The notes below the pieces were generated by a model. It was not told the origin of the DNA and did not search any database. It was given only the letters and a program-made list of their open reading frames with translations. Made by a program: the position numbers and the translations under genes. Source: Chara braunii (Eukaryota > Streptophyta > Charophyceae > Charales > Characeae). From it: 57,801 nucleotides of DNA. Location: contig BFEA01000544.1 in assembly GCA_003427395.1 (NCBI GenBank), positions 528,470-586,270 on the forward strand, given 5' to 3'. Position 1 is the first letter of the stretch. Each line of letters starts with the position of its first letter. Positions 1 to 10,639 of the stretch are shown here, one piece after another.

Positions 1-1
1 A

Positions 2-48
<47 letters not shown>

Positions 49-959
49 GGGAGAGAGAGAGGGAGTAGGAAGAGAAGAGAAGGAGGGGGGCGGGAGGGTC
101 AGATCAAAGAGAAACGTCAACTCCCCTTACTATCATCGGTGCACGCGTTGTCCAGCGGCAGCAACCCAGACCCTCATCAGACGCTAGAACTACTACGCTT
201 GAAAATCTCTCTGACATGTGGAGCCAGAGCTCATTCCCGCTCGTGACAAGAGCACTCCTGTACCCGGACTGGAGAGGTATCTCGAAAGGAGCAGACCGAT
301 CTCAGAAGAGGAGGGGAGAGGAGAGACGAGAGAGTTAGAAAAGGAAAGGAGAGAGAAAAAAAACGTGCAGCTATGAGGAGAAGGAATACAGTTGAGAACA
401 GGGGACAGGGCAGGAAGGAAACAACTTGTGCTTAGGAGCCAGGATAACCAGACTTGCGCCGCGTGGTAGACCGGAGTACAACTTCAGTCTTGGTGGATCG
501 TAATCAAGTGGCAGAACAGCGGTGTGACCGTAAGTTTCATCAAGAGAGGAAGAGGCAATCTCAGAAGACTAATTAATACTCTCAACCGTTCTTCAGAACT
601 CAAAAAAAGGGGGCCGACAGTCCACACAAGAAAAGGACACCAGAGGTACTTCACAAAGCCACACAGCCTCGGCACAGGAAACGAGAAAAGGACTAGGTAC
701 GTGCTTGAGAAACAAAAGGCCTGAAGCCCTAAAGCATTTGCTTTGATCGGGAAAAACCCAGACCGAGCCCTAACCTGGCCGCCAGGGATCAGGTGGCCAC
801 AGATAGGGGAAGAAAATATTAATGGAGTGAAAAAACTGCTACCCAGGCGTTCAAGATACCAGACTTGCTATCGGAAAAGTCCTTAAGGGATTTTAGGAAC
901 AGATGGCGGGGAAACCCTTTGAGACGGAGCTCGCGTCTCAAAACGAGTGAAGTGTAGCC
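1..959 (-). repeat. Left (sense 3') pseudo-LTR of the PLE
   Basis: It begins inside a (GA)n tract at the window edge and matches 4484-5399 almost base for base up to AGTGTAGCC, after which the two copies diverge completely (CACTCC here, TTATGT in the right copy). It includes the last ~140 bp of the RT reading frame plus about 750 bp of 3' non-coding sequence. Differences from the right copy are scattered substitutions and single-base indels. Confidence 0.85.
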
Positions 960-2722
960 CACTCCTCTGTGATCGGAGGAGTGGGCTAAGATCCTACTAA
1001 AATGGCACATTAGAACCCCTTTCTTCAGTTGAGGAGGGCCAAAGGAAGTGAAATCCTGAGTGGAGAGGATCCTAAGCGGATGATCTGAGAAAATACAATC
1101 CTGATTTTTCATAGTTGCAAGACAGCGAGCAGAGGGAAACAGGCAAGAAGTGGTGATCTTACAGCCGAGAAATTCCCAATTCCCAGTCCCCTCGTCCGTT
1201 CTCAGAAGGGAAAGGTTACTATCGTAGGTTCTCAGAAATTCCGAGTACACCTGGCAGGCCTTTGCCATGTAGCGAGCAGAGATTCTGGGAAAGGAGAGAA
1301 AAATGCCAACATCATCAACAAGTTTGAGACCGGTTATATACTTGGAATCCGATCCCTGAGAGGACAAAGTACATAATTCGTTGAAGGAACACAAAAGGCA
1401 GGCCAGAGCGGGGCTGGAGCTCTTTCCCATGGGTACGCTGATCTTCTGCTTCAAAATGACAGATCCAACCTTAGTGAAAGTGTTATTGAGCTCAAACCTT
1501 ACCGCCCCAATGATCCAAGACAGCTTGATGCGGGTCCAACTCTTCCCCAGAGATCTATTAGCAAAGGATGTTTCCTTCCCACATCTGCTGAGGGAAATGG
1601 TAGATCGCCCTTTAGAAACAAACAGTCGGGTAATCCAAGCAACCGACTCGATAATAGGTGCGTGCGGCAGTCTGGTAAACATTTCTTTAATATCGAAACT
1701 GGCCGAAATAAGGAAACCCCTCGGCTGTTTTCTTACTGATTTGTTGACAGAAGAGATCCTTTCCTTGACCAGAGACGTGGTTCTCATATTAAAATGAACA
1801 TTTTGGGGTAAAGCCCACAACAGAGCATTGATCACTCGCCCAACAACATGGCAACAATGTATACTTGGTTCGGAAAAGGATGGGGAAATGGTTCGCCATT
1901 GAGTAATGTCTTTGTGCTTAGGAATGACGTAGCAATTACCAATCGTCCCTTTGCTGAACCACTTGGCGATTCGAAAACACCGAGCCGCCATAAATCTAAC
2001 TTGCTATCCGAGAGAATCTGTGTTTCGTTTCTGATTTCCAGCTCATAGCCAGGGTTACACAGGAACAGGGACTTCATAGCATCAGAGTAGATAGTTCTGC
2101 AGCAAGCATAAGTGTCACCTACGTTATGGTCGATGGGTACTATAGCAAGACCATCCAAATTATCCAACCATTCAGCATCCTCCTTAGTCATACGGAGAGA
2201 TTTGCGAAGACATACCCTGACACAAAAACAGTGGAGAAGTCGTGAGCGAGGTAGACGAGTAGTACAAATACCAGGTATCCTAAAAAGAGAAGAGAAAATA
2301 GCCCCTTTCACATGCGTAGTGGAAACATCCGACGTTGGTGGGCAAATATTGGTTGAATTGAAAAGAATATGTGGAAGCCGATCAAAACCAGAAAAACGAA
2401 AAGACACATGCCCTTCCTTATTCCTGGGAAAGGCGGAAAGGTCAGTTGAGCAGGAACACGCTGTAGAGATAGATCTAGCGCGGATGCGATGATTATGAAT
2501 CGTCTTACCAATCGATTTAGTAGCAGTCCAAACCACGCGCATCCTGGAAATGAGAAAATCAACAACGCACGTGATACTAATTGTTTTCCTAATTAGGAAT
2601 TTGGCGGCACTGGCCACAACAATCTTACTGATGCAAGGGTCAAATCTGAGTTTAACTACTATCGGGCTGATGCATGGAAACCCCGCTTTCCTGGATATCA
2701 AAGGACCTAGAATTCTTTTCAA
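819..2722 (-). pseudogene. PLE reverse transcriptase, frameshifted
   Basis: Two overlapping minus-strand frames together make one RT. The first (2722-1832) carries the N-terminal part with IVPIDHNVGDTYACC. The second (1991-819, 390 codons) carries YVIPKHKD followed by WRTISPSFSEPS (the motif 2 region, P-K-HK ... R-I), FDIKEMFTRLPH (motif A with catalytic Asp), VPMGKSSSPALACL (motif B), KLVDDVGIFL (motif C) and WEFLGCKI (motif D/E). The PK-HK signature, the D-x-x-x-MFT-x-x-P form of motif A and the PMG-x-x-SP form of motif B are PLE-like rather than gypsy or LINE. The frame changes near 1940-1980, so the gene is broken. No GIY-YIG domain follows the RT. The enzyme would perform target-primed cDNA synthesis in the nucleus. 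Confidence 0.72.
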
Positions 2723-3994
2723 CGAGCCCTTGGTTCAGTTTGTAAAAAACACCTCAATAGAGTTATATAGCTTGATCAGATTCGACAGGGATAAATCTCG
2801 GAGCAGTCGCCTAGTCCAGGGGACCCGCAGCAAAGCCAAAAGAGTGAACTTACGCCTCAACTTAGCATTGAAATGGTGTCATATACAAACGAAATAAAAA
2901 GTACCGCCATTCATAATTTCGAACCGCGAAAACTTAAGAAGAGTGGTGTGGCCATTCCGAACAACCACTGAACAACCAAAGGTCCGAACGATGCGGCTCC
3001 AAGCATCTAGCAAAAGGTTCCCGCCAAAACTCTCCACAGAAGTACACAAAATTTTCAAATCCAGACACTCGTTGAGGAGGGAGATAAGGGAGAAAGATAA
3101 GAGAGGGTAGGAGGGAAAGGAGACCGAAGGGAGGGAGCTACCATGACTAGCATGAAACTCAAGAAGACGAGGTATAGAGGGACTACATTGCTTATGCCCC
3201 CCAACCTTGCTCCGAAAGGATAGTCGTTCCCTCCGGCCCTTTCGTGTACAACCATGTTTTCTCGGTTTGCCACGCGAATTGAGAGAAGGGGACCAGAAAG
3301 AGATAAGAGAGCCTTCAGTACTACGGAGATCATTGAGTAGCAGACTCTTTCCAACTGCCCTCCATCCGCCATATCTTGATCAGCGCGACAAAAGAAACTA
3401 GACAGAGATACTAATCACACCGCACGCTCTCAGCTCCGGAAGGCGAAAGCACAGTTCACTCACAAAACAGTCAGGACAAAACCGACAAAAGCAAGTTCAA
3501 TCAGATAAGGCTCTTGAGAGCAACGTCGCACAAAACATCGATAGTAGATGATGGATGCCATACACAAAGGAGATAAAGGCCAAGAAAGAAGAATTATAGA
3601 AATGAAGAGGAAGGATTGAAGCACTTATATTTCAAAGGTAAGCACAGCGTCACGTAGAAGCAGAGGACGATGTTGGGAAAACCCCAAACACCGAAACACT
3701 CTACTATTCGACTACACCAATCTACGACTAACAAAGTGGTTAAGCCGCTACCACTGAAGAAAGGGAACGCAAACAAGAGTGCACAGAGCCTCAAGGGCAG
3801 ATAGATTAAGAAAGGGACAGAGAGATAACAATCATTTGCAAAGAGAATGAGAAAAAGGGGGGAGAGACAGACAAAGAGAAGGAGAATGAAAACCCATAGA
3901 CACAAAAAGCCATAGATGGTCGATACGCGCAAAGAAGTAGGCACTCATATTAGAAAAATGCCATGAAGAACAGGTGAATGCGGTACTAGCGGAA
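2723..3994 (-). other. PLE upstream region, no recognised domain
   Basis: This lies between the hammerhead and the RT in the sense direction. Minus-strand open stretches occur (3372-3055 and 3944-3594), but neither has a motif I recognise and both are low-complexity. It may hold the eroded start of the PLE ORF or a 5' UTR. Confidence 0.4.
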
Positions 3995-4042
3995 GTCCAT
4001 ACGCGTTTCGGCTGCCCGCCAGAGACAGGCTCATCAGTGGAC
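3995..4042 (-). ncRNA. Type I-like hammerhead ribozyme
   Basis: Read on the minus strand from 4042 to 3995: stem I GTCCA, then the core CTGATGA, stem II, the core GAAA, a minimal stem III (AC-GC-GT), the cleavage triplet GTA, then TGGAC closing stem I with five Watson-Crick pairs. Stem II pairs GCCTGTC with GGGCAGCC, with one C-C mismatch, one G-U pair and a short loop. All invariant core bases are present and the element is 48 nt long. The very short stem III after GAAACGCG resembles hammerheads known from PLEs and the Schistosoma satellite. It should cleave after the A complementary to position 4000 and so process PLE transcripts. Stem II is the weakest part of the fold. Confidence 0.82.
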
Positions 4043-4304
4043 AAAAAAGCGCGTATCAACTAGCTACCTATGATCGCTTAAATACTGAGAGACTAGTAGC
4101 ACAGAAAGCTTGACACAACCGTCCTTCCAACACTCCCAGTTGAAATACTGAAGTAGAGGAAAGCCAAAGTTCAAACAGGACACGTAGCGAACCATATTTA
4201 CCCTACACATGTCTAACCGATGAGCCAGGTAAGAAACCCAAGCACCGGGAACCATTGCAAAAATTCACTGACGAGGAACGACAATATCGGGAGATGAAAA
4301 ATGG

Positions 4305-4308
<4 letters not shown>

Positions 4309-4394
<86 letters not shown>

Positions 4395-4395
4395 N

Positions 4396-4483
<88 letters not shown>
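4309..4483. repeat. (GA)n microsatellite at the PLE repeat boundary
   Basis: About 175 bp of almost pure GA with one N at 4395, followed by GA-rich impure sequence. The same (GA)n precedes the left repeat at 1-60. The tract is either the element's simple-repeat tail or its preferred target. Confidence 0.95.
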
Positions 4484-4489
<6 letters not shown>

Positions 4490-5399
4490 GAGAGAGAGAG
4501 AGAGTAGGGAGAGAAGAGAAGGAGGGGGGCGGGAGGGTCGGATCAAAGAGAAACGTCAACTCCCCTTACTATCATCGGTGCACGCGTTGTCCAGTGGCAG
4601 CAACCCAGACCCTCATCAGACGCTAGAACTACTATTCTTGAAAACCTCTCTGACATGTGGAGCCAGAGCTCATTCCCGCTCGTGACAAGAGCACTCCTGT
4701 ACCCGGACTGGAGAGGTATCTCGAAAGGAGCAGACCGATCTCAGAAGAGGAGGGGAGAGGAGAGATGAGAGAGTTAGAAAAGAAAAGGAGAGAGAAAAAA
4801 AACGTGCAGCTATGGGGAGAAGGAATACAGTTGAGAACAGGGGACAGGGCAGGAAGGAAACAACTTGTGCTTAGGAGCCAGGATAACCAGACTTGCGCCA
4901 CGTGGTAGACTGGAGTACAGCTTCAGTCTTGGTGGATCGTAACCAAGTGGCAGAACAGTGGCGTGACCGTAAGTTTCATCAAGAGAGGAAGAGGCAATCT
5001 GAGAAGACTAATTAATACTCTCAACCGTTCTTTAGAACCCAAAAAAAGGGGGCCGGCAGTCCACACGAGAAAAGGACACCAGAGGTACTTCACAAAGCCA
5101 CACAGCCTCGGCACAGGAAACGAGAAAAGGACTAGGTACGTGCTTGAGAAACAAAAAGGCCTGAAGCCCTGAAGCATTTGCTTTGATCGGGAAAAACCCA
5201 CACCGAGTCCTAACCTGGCCGCCAGGGCTCGGGTGGCCACAGATAGGGGAAGAAAATATTAAAGGAGTGAAAAAACTGCTACCCAGCCGTTCCAGGTACC
5301 AGAATTGCTATCGGAAAAGTCCTTAAGGGATTTTAGGAACAGATGGCGGGAAAACCCTTTGAGACGGAGCTCGCGTCTCAAAACAAGCAAAGTGTAGCC
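4484..5399 (-). repeat. Right (sense 5') pseudo-LTR of the PLE
   Basis: Direct repeat of 1-959. It carries a 5'-truncated piece of the RT frame (about 5250-5399) and the 3' non-coding region, ending in (GA)n. That is what a truncated upstream copy in a head-to-tail PLE pair should look like. The repeat may extend left beyond (GA)n to include the hammerhead, but the matching part of the left copy lies outside the window. Confidence 0.82.
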
Positions 5400-5590
5400 T
5401 TTATGTCAAGCTTTCTGTGCTACTAGTCTCTCTCCAAACTCTTTTCATTGTATTTATTTATTTATTTATTTATTTATTATTTTCTTTTATTTTATTTTTA
5501 TCTTGAAATTTGAAATTTCACTATTTATTTAATTCCCCCCCTCCTCCCCTCCATGGTTGTTATTTTCTTTCCTTGATTACCGGTATTTGG
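5400..5590 (+). other. Family-A leader fragment with (ATTT)n
   Basis: Contains TTTCATTGTATTTATTTATT, a run of ATTT units, then ATGGTTGTTATTTTC and TTGATTACCGGTATT. The same series occurs at 21645-21835 on the plus strand and at about 48990-49140 on the minus strand, so it marks the end of the family-A leader just before gag. Confidence 0.8.
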
Positions 5591-7566
5591 CCGAGTAGTT
5601 TTATGTACTCGTCCTGGTGTTGCTTACCAGCTACCCGCATTGGTCACTGCACTACGGCCCGGAGCCCTTTCTCCTCCCCTTATCGCCTCAAGCCCACCTC
5701 AGGGTTCCCTACAGTTCATTACCCCTCCTCCCGCTAGGGTACCCTCTCCGACTCCTCCACCTCCGACCCCACGCACCCAGCGAGTGGCTACCTTATAGGC
5801 CACCATCGCACAACTCCAAGCGGAGACACTCACCCTGACACAGCATCACCCTTTACAGGTTGCTCACCCTTCATCTTCCTTCACTGCCCCTTCCACTTCG
5901 GTTTTGCGGACTCGTTTCCCTCGACCTGCTCCTTCACCTATACCCTCCTATACCGCCACCAGTCACAGCTGCCTGCAGCCGTTGCCTCCACCTCTGTTGG
6001 ACCTTCCACCAGCAGCCACGGCCCACAGCCTGCCCACTTAAACCCCTGCACCGGCCTCGACATTTGCCGCTGTAGTGAAGACCCATCAGCCCTTCTCCCC
6101 TGGTTGTCAACACAACAGTCCCCCGCTTGTGCGCTTGTCGGATATACCCGACTACGATGGCATACTTTGCGTGCTGCATTGTTGAGGGCCGCCACACGTG
6201 CACTGATATCGACAAACACTAGTCAAGAGTCGTGGTGCTCTCTGCTCGCATCTAAATTGGGAGGCGGCACTTTCACCGCATGAGAGACTTGTTGTACGCA
6301 TCATACTCACATAGGTGAGACCCCCACTTTCGCAAACTTCACCGCCTGCCTTCGTGACCGGTATGGTGTTTGGCATGACGCGACCGACGCCTCAGATAGG
6401 GTCACCCAGACCCGATGGCCCGTCCTTTGCATCGACAGATCTGGAGCATCACATCCGGGTGTTTCAGGACGCCCGCCTCATTTGCGATGAGACGCTCCTA
6501 CCAAAGGCTCTTTTTTCCAACAGGTTTCTCGTTAGTCTCCCGCCCGGTTACCGCATAGAGTTTTGGAGACAAACCTGAGGATGCGAAGTCACGTTTCCGA
6601 CGCCCCGTCCTCTTTGCGACGCGCCGCCACCACCCAGTCATGTGGCACCTCTCGAGGCCATTCCTCTTTTCCCAGCCATTTTCACCGAGCAGCTCATCTT
6701 GGAGCGCCATTCTCTCGGCACTATAGTTCTCTAGAGTACGACGAGGACACCTCCACCGAGCTTGACCCTACCCTTGGGGACTCCCTCAAGGACCTCGAGC
6801 TTCGGGATGTCATCCAGTACCACTTGGATGACAACATTGTCCCGATGGCCAACCACTTGCAAATGGCGATGTCCACCATGGGTCGTGCTCGCAGTCGACC
6901 TGCACAGGTTAGCGCCTGCACATTCGCTGTCCCAGAGGTAGACCTCACATAGGGTTTCGTCCTTCCCTGCAAAACCCTATTCCCTTAGGAGCGCGCCGCC
7001 CTCGACGCCCGTCGTGGTCGCATTCGTTTCCGCCAGGATGGGCACACCTCCGCACGATGTCCATACCATGTCGCCCCCGATGGGCTCTATGCTTACATTT
7101 CTTGTCAGTGTAAATCTCAGCCCCCCCCCGGCCACGCTCGGTCAGTCCCATCCAACTAGCCACGGTGTCGTGTACCGATGAGGCCTCGCACGTAGCTGGC
7201 TTCCAGACCACTGAGTCATGGTTTGCCACTTTGGCGACCACACCAGAGGATCCTCATGACACGTTAGATACAGTTCCCTCTGCCCCGCCGTTTGTCGAGG
7301 TAACGTTTGCCCCACAACAGACCCCCGCATCTAGTCCTTTCCCTCCGAGACTTCCGATGCATCTCGCCATTCCCGCAGCTCCTTGCAACGCTCAGCTAGC
7401 GACTCGCGATGACGTTGTGTCATCTCTCCTGGATTTGAGCATTTTTCAAGTTTGTCATAAGCGACTCACGAGACACGTAAATGTCCTGCGTCATCTTCTC
7501 GCACTGCTTTCTGACCCTGAGTGCACCCTCCCCATCATTCCTATTCGCCTCGGGACATCTATGAAG
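5591..7566 (+). pseudogene. Family-A Gag, frameshifted
   Basis: Gag is readable in pieces. A Pro/Ser/Leu-rich N-terminus lies at 5600-6080, the stretch DLEHHIRVFQDARLICDETL at about 6440-6500, LRDVIQYHLDDNIVPM at about 6800-6850, and a degenerate zinc-knuckle-like QDGHTSARCPYH at about 7030-7070 that lacks the first cysteines. Matching pieces occur in D (for example LRDVIQYHLDDDTVPM near 47730). Gag would form the cytoplasmic virus-like particle. Frame changes separate each piece, so no full-length Gag can be made. Confidence 0.7.
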
Positions 7567-8290
7567 GTGTACCTCGCTTTATAGGACTCCAACTCGCAGG
7601 GAGATTTCGTTCACCCTCTCGTGGTTGAGGAAGCTTGTCTAGCTACCTCCGAGTCTCGCTCTCCTATCTTCATCACCCTCAAAGATAACAAGACACAATG
7701 CTTCTTCGATCAGACGGTCCCCGACCTCCACTTTTCCCTCACCCTCCAGCCACCGGATAGTACCCAGGAGCCTCGACGCTACCATTCTTCCGCATACTTC
7801 GACGTGCTGGAGATTGGGTACGACTTTATCCTTCGCACTCCTTGGTCTCGCCAGTTTCGTGGCACAAATGTCGAATGGGTGACCGAGACACTCGTTTTGA
7901 AAACGAAGTGTGGTCAGACCTATCGAGTCCCCTTCATTGGAACCACGGGCAACACCCCTTCCGACCTACCTCCCCAAGACCCTCGTCCCTCTGGGTCCCA
8001 CCCAAACATCGCCTTCACTTCTCCTCGCTAGTTCTCTCACTTCATACGTCAGGAGGATGTCACACTCTACTAAGTGAACGTCATGCATCTTCATCGCTAT
8101 GATCCACTTTGTCCAGTGGTTGAGCTCATCTCGTTGGAGCCCGATCCCCCTGACCCTTCCTCCATCTTTGAGTATCCCATCTCTACATCCACCCCTCAGC
8201 TTGCAGATACTCCCTCGACATCCCAGGTCACAACGTCGTCCACTGTCGAGCCCACACATACGTCTCGTGCATATGCAAACGTTGAGTAAC
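7567..8290 (+). pseudogene. Family-A aspartic protease and linker
   Basis: The active-site region reads DSNSQGDFVHPLVVEEACL at about 7587-7640, directly after an in-frame TAG. Element D has the canonical DSGSQGDF at the same place, so the catalytic Gly has become Asn here. Downstream, 7621-8031 continues with FDQTVPDLHFSLTLQPPDS and YFDVLEIGYDFILRTPW, the flap and C-terminal part of a retropepsin-type fold. A Ser/Pro/Thr-rich linker (8074-8289) leads to RT. The normal role is Gag-Pol processing; this copy is probably inactive. Confidence 0.7.
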
Positions 8291-8396
8291 TCACACAGTT
8301 CGCGACCTGATTCGACAGTACCGCGACGTTTTCCCCACGTATTTCTCATACAACGGGATCCCTCTGCTGCGTGGTGTTGAGCATTCTATCTAGCTC

Positions 8397-9828
8397 GTGC
8401 CCGACTATCATGTCCACCATCAGGCACCCTACCCACTGTCGATTCCAGAGGCAACGGAACTCAAGCGTCAACTTGAGGAGCTTCTTCGACTGAGTTTCAT
8501 TAAACCCAATAACTCCCCTTGGGGCGCACCCATCCTCTTTGCTCGCAAAGTGGGCGGAACTCACCGCCTTTGCATTGATTACCGCCGCCTTACACTGTTA
8601 AGAACAATTATCCTGTGCCTCGCACAAACGAGCTGTTTGACCGTCTGGCAGACAACCGCTTCTTCACGAAGATTGATCTTCGTAGCGGTTACCATCAGAT
8701 CCATGTTGCTGTAGAGGATCAGTCGAAGACTGCCTTTCGGTCGCGCTTCGGCCACTACGAGTTCACGGTGATGCCATTCGGCCTGACCAATGCACCCGCT
8801 TCCTTCCCCCCTACCCACTCTCGATTCCAGAGGCAAGCGTCAACTTGAGGAGCTCCTTCGAATGGGTTTCATTAAACCCAATAACTCCCCTTGGGGCGCA
8901 CCCGTCCTCTTTGCTCACAAAGTGGGCGGAACTCGCCGCCTTTGCATTGATTACCGCCGTCTTACACAGTTAAGAACAATTATCCCATGCCTCGCACGGA
9001 CGAGTTGTTTGACTGTTTGGCAGGCAACCGCTTCTTCACGAAGATCGATCTTCATAGCGGTTACCATCAGATCCGTGTTGCCGCAGAGGATCAGTCGAAG
9101 ACCGCCTTTCGGTCGTGCTACAGCCACTACGAGTTCACGGTGATGCCATTTGGCCTCACCAATGTACCCGCTACCTTCCTGATGGCGATGAACGATATTT
9201 TTAGGGACATTCTTGAAGAATACGTTCTCGTATACTTGGACGACATCTTGGTCTACAGTCGTACCTTAGAAGAACACCTCATACACCTACAAATGTCCTA
9301 CATCGCTTACGCAAGCATGATTTTTATGCCAAGCTAAGTAAGTGTCACTTTGCCCAGTGCAAACTGAACTTTTTAGGACACCACATGTTTGACCAGGGTC
9401 TCCACATGGACGTCGCGAAGATCACTGCTATTGCAGAGTGGCCCGTCCCCACAACCGTCAAGCATCTTCGCAGTTTCCTAGGCCCCACTAGTTACTATAG
9501 TAATTTCATTCAGGGATACGCTAGGTATTCCTACGTCCTTACCTCGACCTTCCTCCGAAAGATCCCACTGTGGTTTTGGACACCCCTCTACAAGGACGCC
9601 TTTCGCGCACTCAAGAAGGCGATAACTTGTGCGTCGGTTCTTCACCTCCCTGATTTTGATCGTCCCTTCAAAGTCACCACTGATGTGTTAGATTTCGCCA
9701 GAAGAGTTGTACTTTCTCAGGTGTTTCCCTCTCCTTCTGATTCACCTTATCCCCATGTTCCCCACTTCCACCTCCCTCTTGCTGACACTGCTTATCGACT
9801 GCCGCCTATCCTTCCTGCAAATCCTTCT
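8397..9828 (+). pseudogene. Family-A reverse transcriptase and start of RNase H
   Basis: RT motifs are [58 protein letters not shown] and [19 protein letters not shown] (the YLDD site is present near 9235). The connection region (9385-9600) has AKITAIAEWPVPTTVKHLRS, and RNase H begins with FDRPFKVTTDVLDFARRVVL. The N-terminal RT motifs are present twice in tandem (8428-8808 and 8809-9175), each with a frame change near the LRTI stretch. The element ends inside a Pro/Ser-rich loop of RNase H at the junction with B1. Not functional. Confidence 0.88.
8428..9175 (+). repeat. Tandem duplication inside the A1 RT domain
   Basis: The sequence from CCCTACCCACT (8428) through the LTNAPA codons (about 8808) is repeated from 8809 to about 9175. 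The copies differ by scattered substitutions and one small deletion (GCAACGGAACTC missing in the second copy). The first copy ends inside the motif B region and the second restarts upstream of motif 1. Confidence 0.9.
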
Positions 9829-10560
9829 ACTCATCGAGTAATTTTTCAATAAAAGAAAGGTAGGATGAGGAACATTCTCCGACTCGCTTAATGAGCACCA
9901 TCATCACATCCTGATTCAACTTCTTCTTTGAGACCATAGATCGGAAGGCTAGATAACTCATACAAAAGAAAGACAACGACGAGTCAGAGTTAGACTTGTG
10001 ATACAATTTAATCGTTCTTAACTCGGATACTCATCCTTAAGCTTTACGATCTTGTCCTTGAACCTGACTTTGCGGTCGGCTTCCTCGTGCCAATCCATTC
10101 CCATAATCATGTCAAAGGGTAGGTTCTTCTCAATTAGGAAGGATATTTCGTGTAATTTTTTTTTCCTTCCTTAATCCTGAAATAACATTTAACACGATCA
10201 ACATATTGAGAGATAGTGACCGTGTTCTTGTTAGCCAACATAGACGTGATAGGTCTAGGTAAGTCTCTTACCTTCATTCCCATATGCAACTTACGAATTG
10301 CCTTCTATAAGATGTAAGACCACGTTGATCCTGAGTCTAATAGAGCACCTACTCACGTATGTGGAATCTCAATCTCTGCAATCATCAGTTCACCCTTAAA
10401 CTTAGCTTTCTTAGCCCACAAACTCCTAAGAGCTATGAGTTCATTACCAAGTTCGTCAAGGGAATCGTCCAGTGAGACAGAACATAGAACAATACCGGGG
10501 TGTTATGGACGACGGGCCGAAGAAGAGTCATCCTTTGCCATATGAGTCGAGGGGTTAAAC
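9829..10560 (-). pseudogene. Family-B protease, frameshifted
   Basis: Around 10310-10360 the minus strand reads [15 protein letters not shown], an intact retropepsin DSG active site. At about 10070-10130 it reads [14 protein letters not shown], the C-terminal element seen in B2 as [14 protein letters not shown]9 run near 10150 and other indels break the frame. Downstream sequence matches the B2 protease/RT linker until the junction at 9829. Confidence 0.75.
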
Positions 10561-10639
10561 GGGGTTATTGACGCCTTATCTTTGTCTAAGCCCCTCAACT
10601 GAGTAGGAGCAGATGCTACTCCTACTGGCTGCTCCCTTT

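Larger units (their letters stand above)
1..5399 (-). mobile_element. Penelope-like retroelement with direct terminal repeats
   Basis: A minus-strand reverse-transcriptase region (819-2722) lies between two near-identical direct repeats, 1-959 and about 4484-5399, offset by about 4440 bp. The RT motifs are PLE-like rather than LTR-type, a hammerhead ribozyme sits upstream of the RT in the sense direction, and the repeat borders run into (GA)n tracts. PLEs are known to carry such pseudo-LTR arrangements from partial tandem copies, and hammerheads are known from their terminal repeats. The left end runs off the window, so full length and any target duplication cannot be seen. The right repeat ends at 5399, where family-A gypsy sequence begins. 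I see no GIY-YIG endonuclease after the RT. Confidence 0.75.
5400..9828 (+). mobile_element. Ty3/gypsy retrotransposon, family A copy A1, truncated at both ends
   Basis: Order on the plus strand is a leader fragment (5400-5590), gag, protease, RT and the start of RNase H. It is collinear with element D (minus strand, 41091-51260) in gag, protease and RT at clear protein identity. It lacks the LTR and PBS at its left edge, where it abuts the PLE, and stops inside RNase H at about 9828, where minus-strand family-B sequence begins without a visible target duplication. Stops and frameshifts are present throughout. Confidence 0.85.

Noticed and set aside
165-215. CTGATGAG on the minus strand in both PLE repeats (173-180 and about 4613-4620), a possible second hammerhead
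   Set aside because: No GAAA core at a workable distance and no closing stem I; only the box is shared with the real one at 3995-4042.
1381-1797. Plus-strand ORF of 138 codons in the PLE
   Set aside because: Shadow of the minus-strand RT, which has the recognisable motifs.
4255-4626. Open frames of alternating Arg-Glu or Leu-Ser repeats
   Set aside because: Translation of the (GA)n microsatellite in several frames; no protein meaning.
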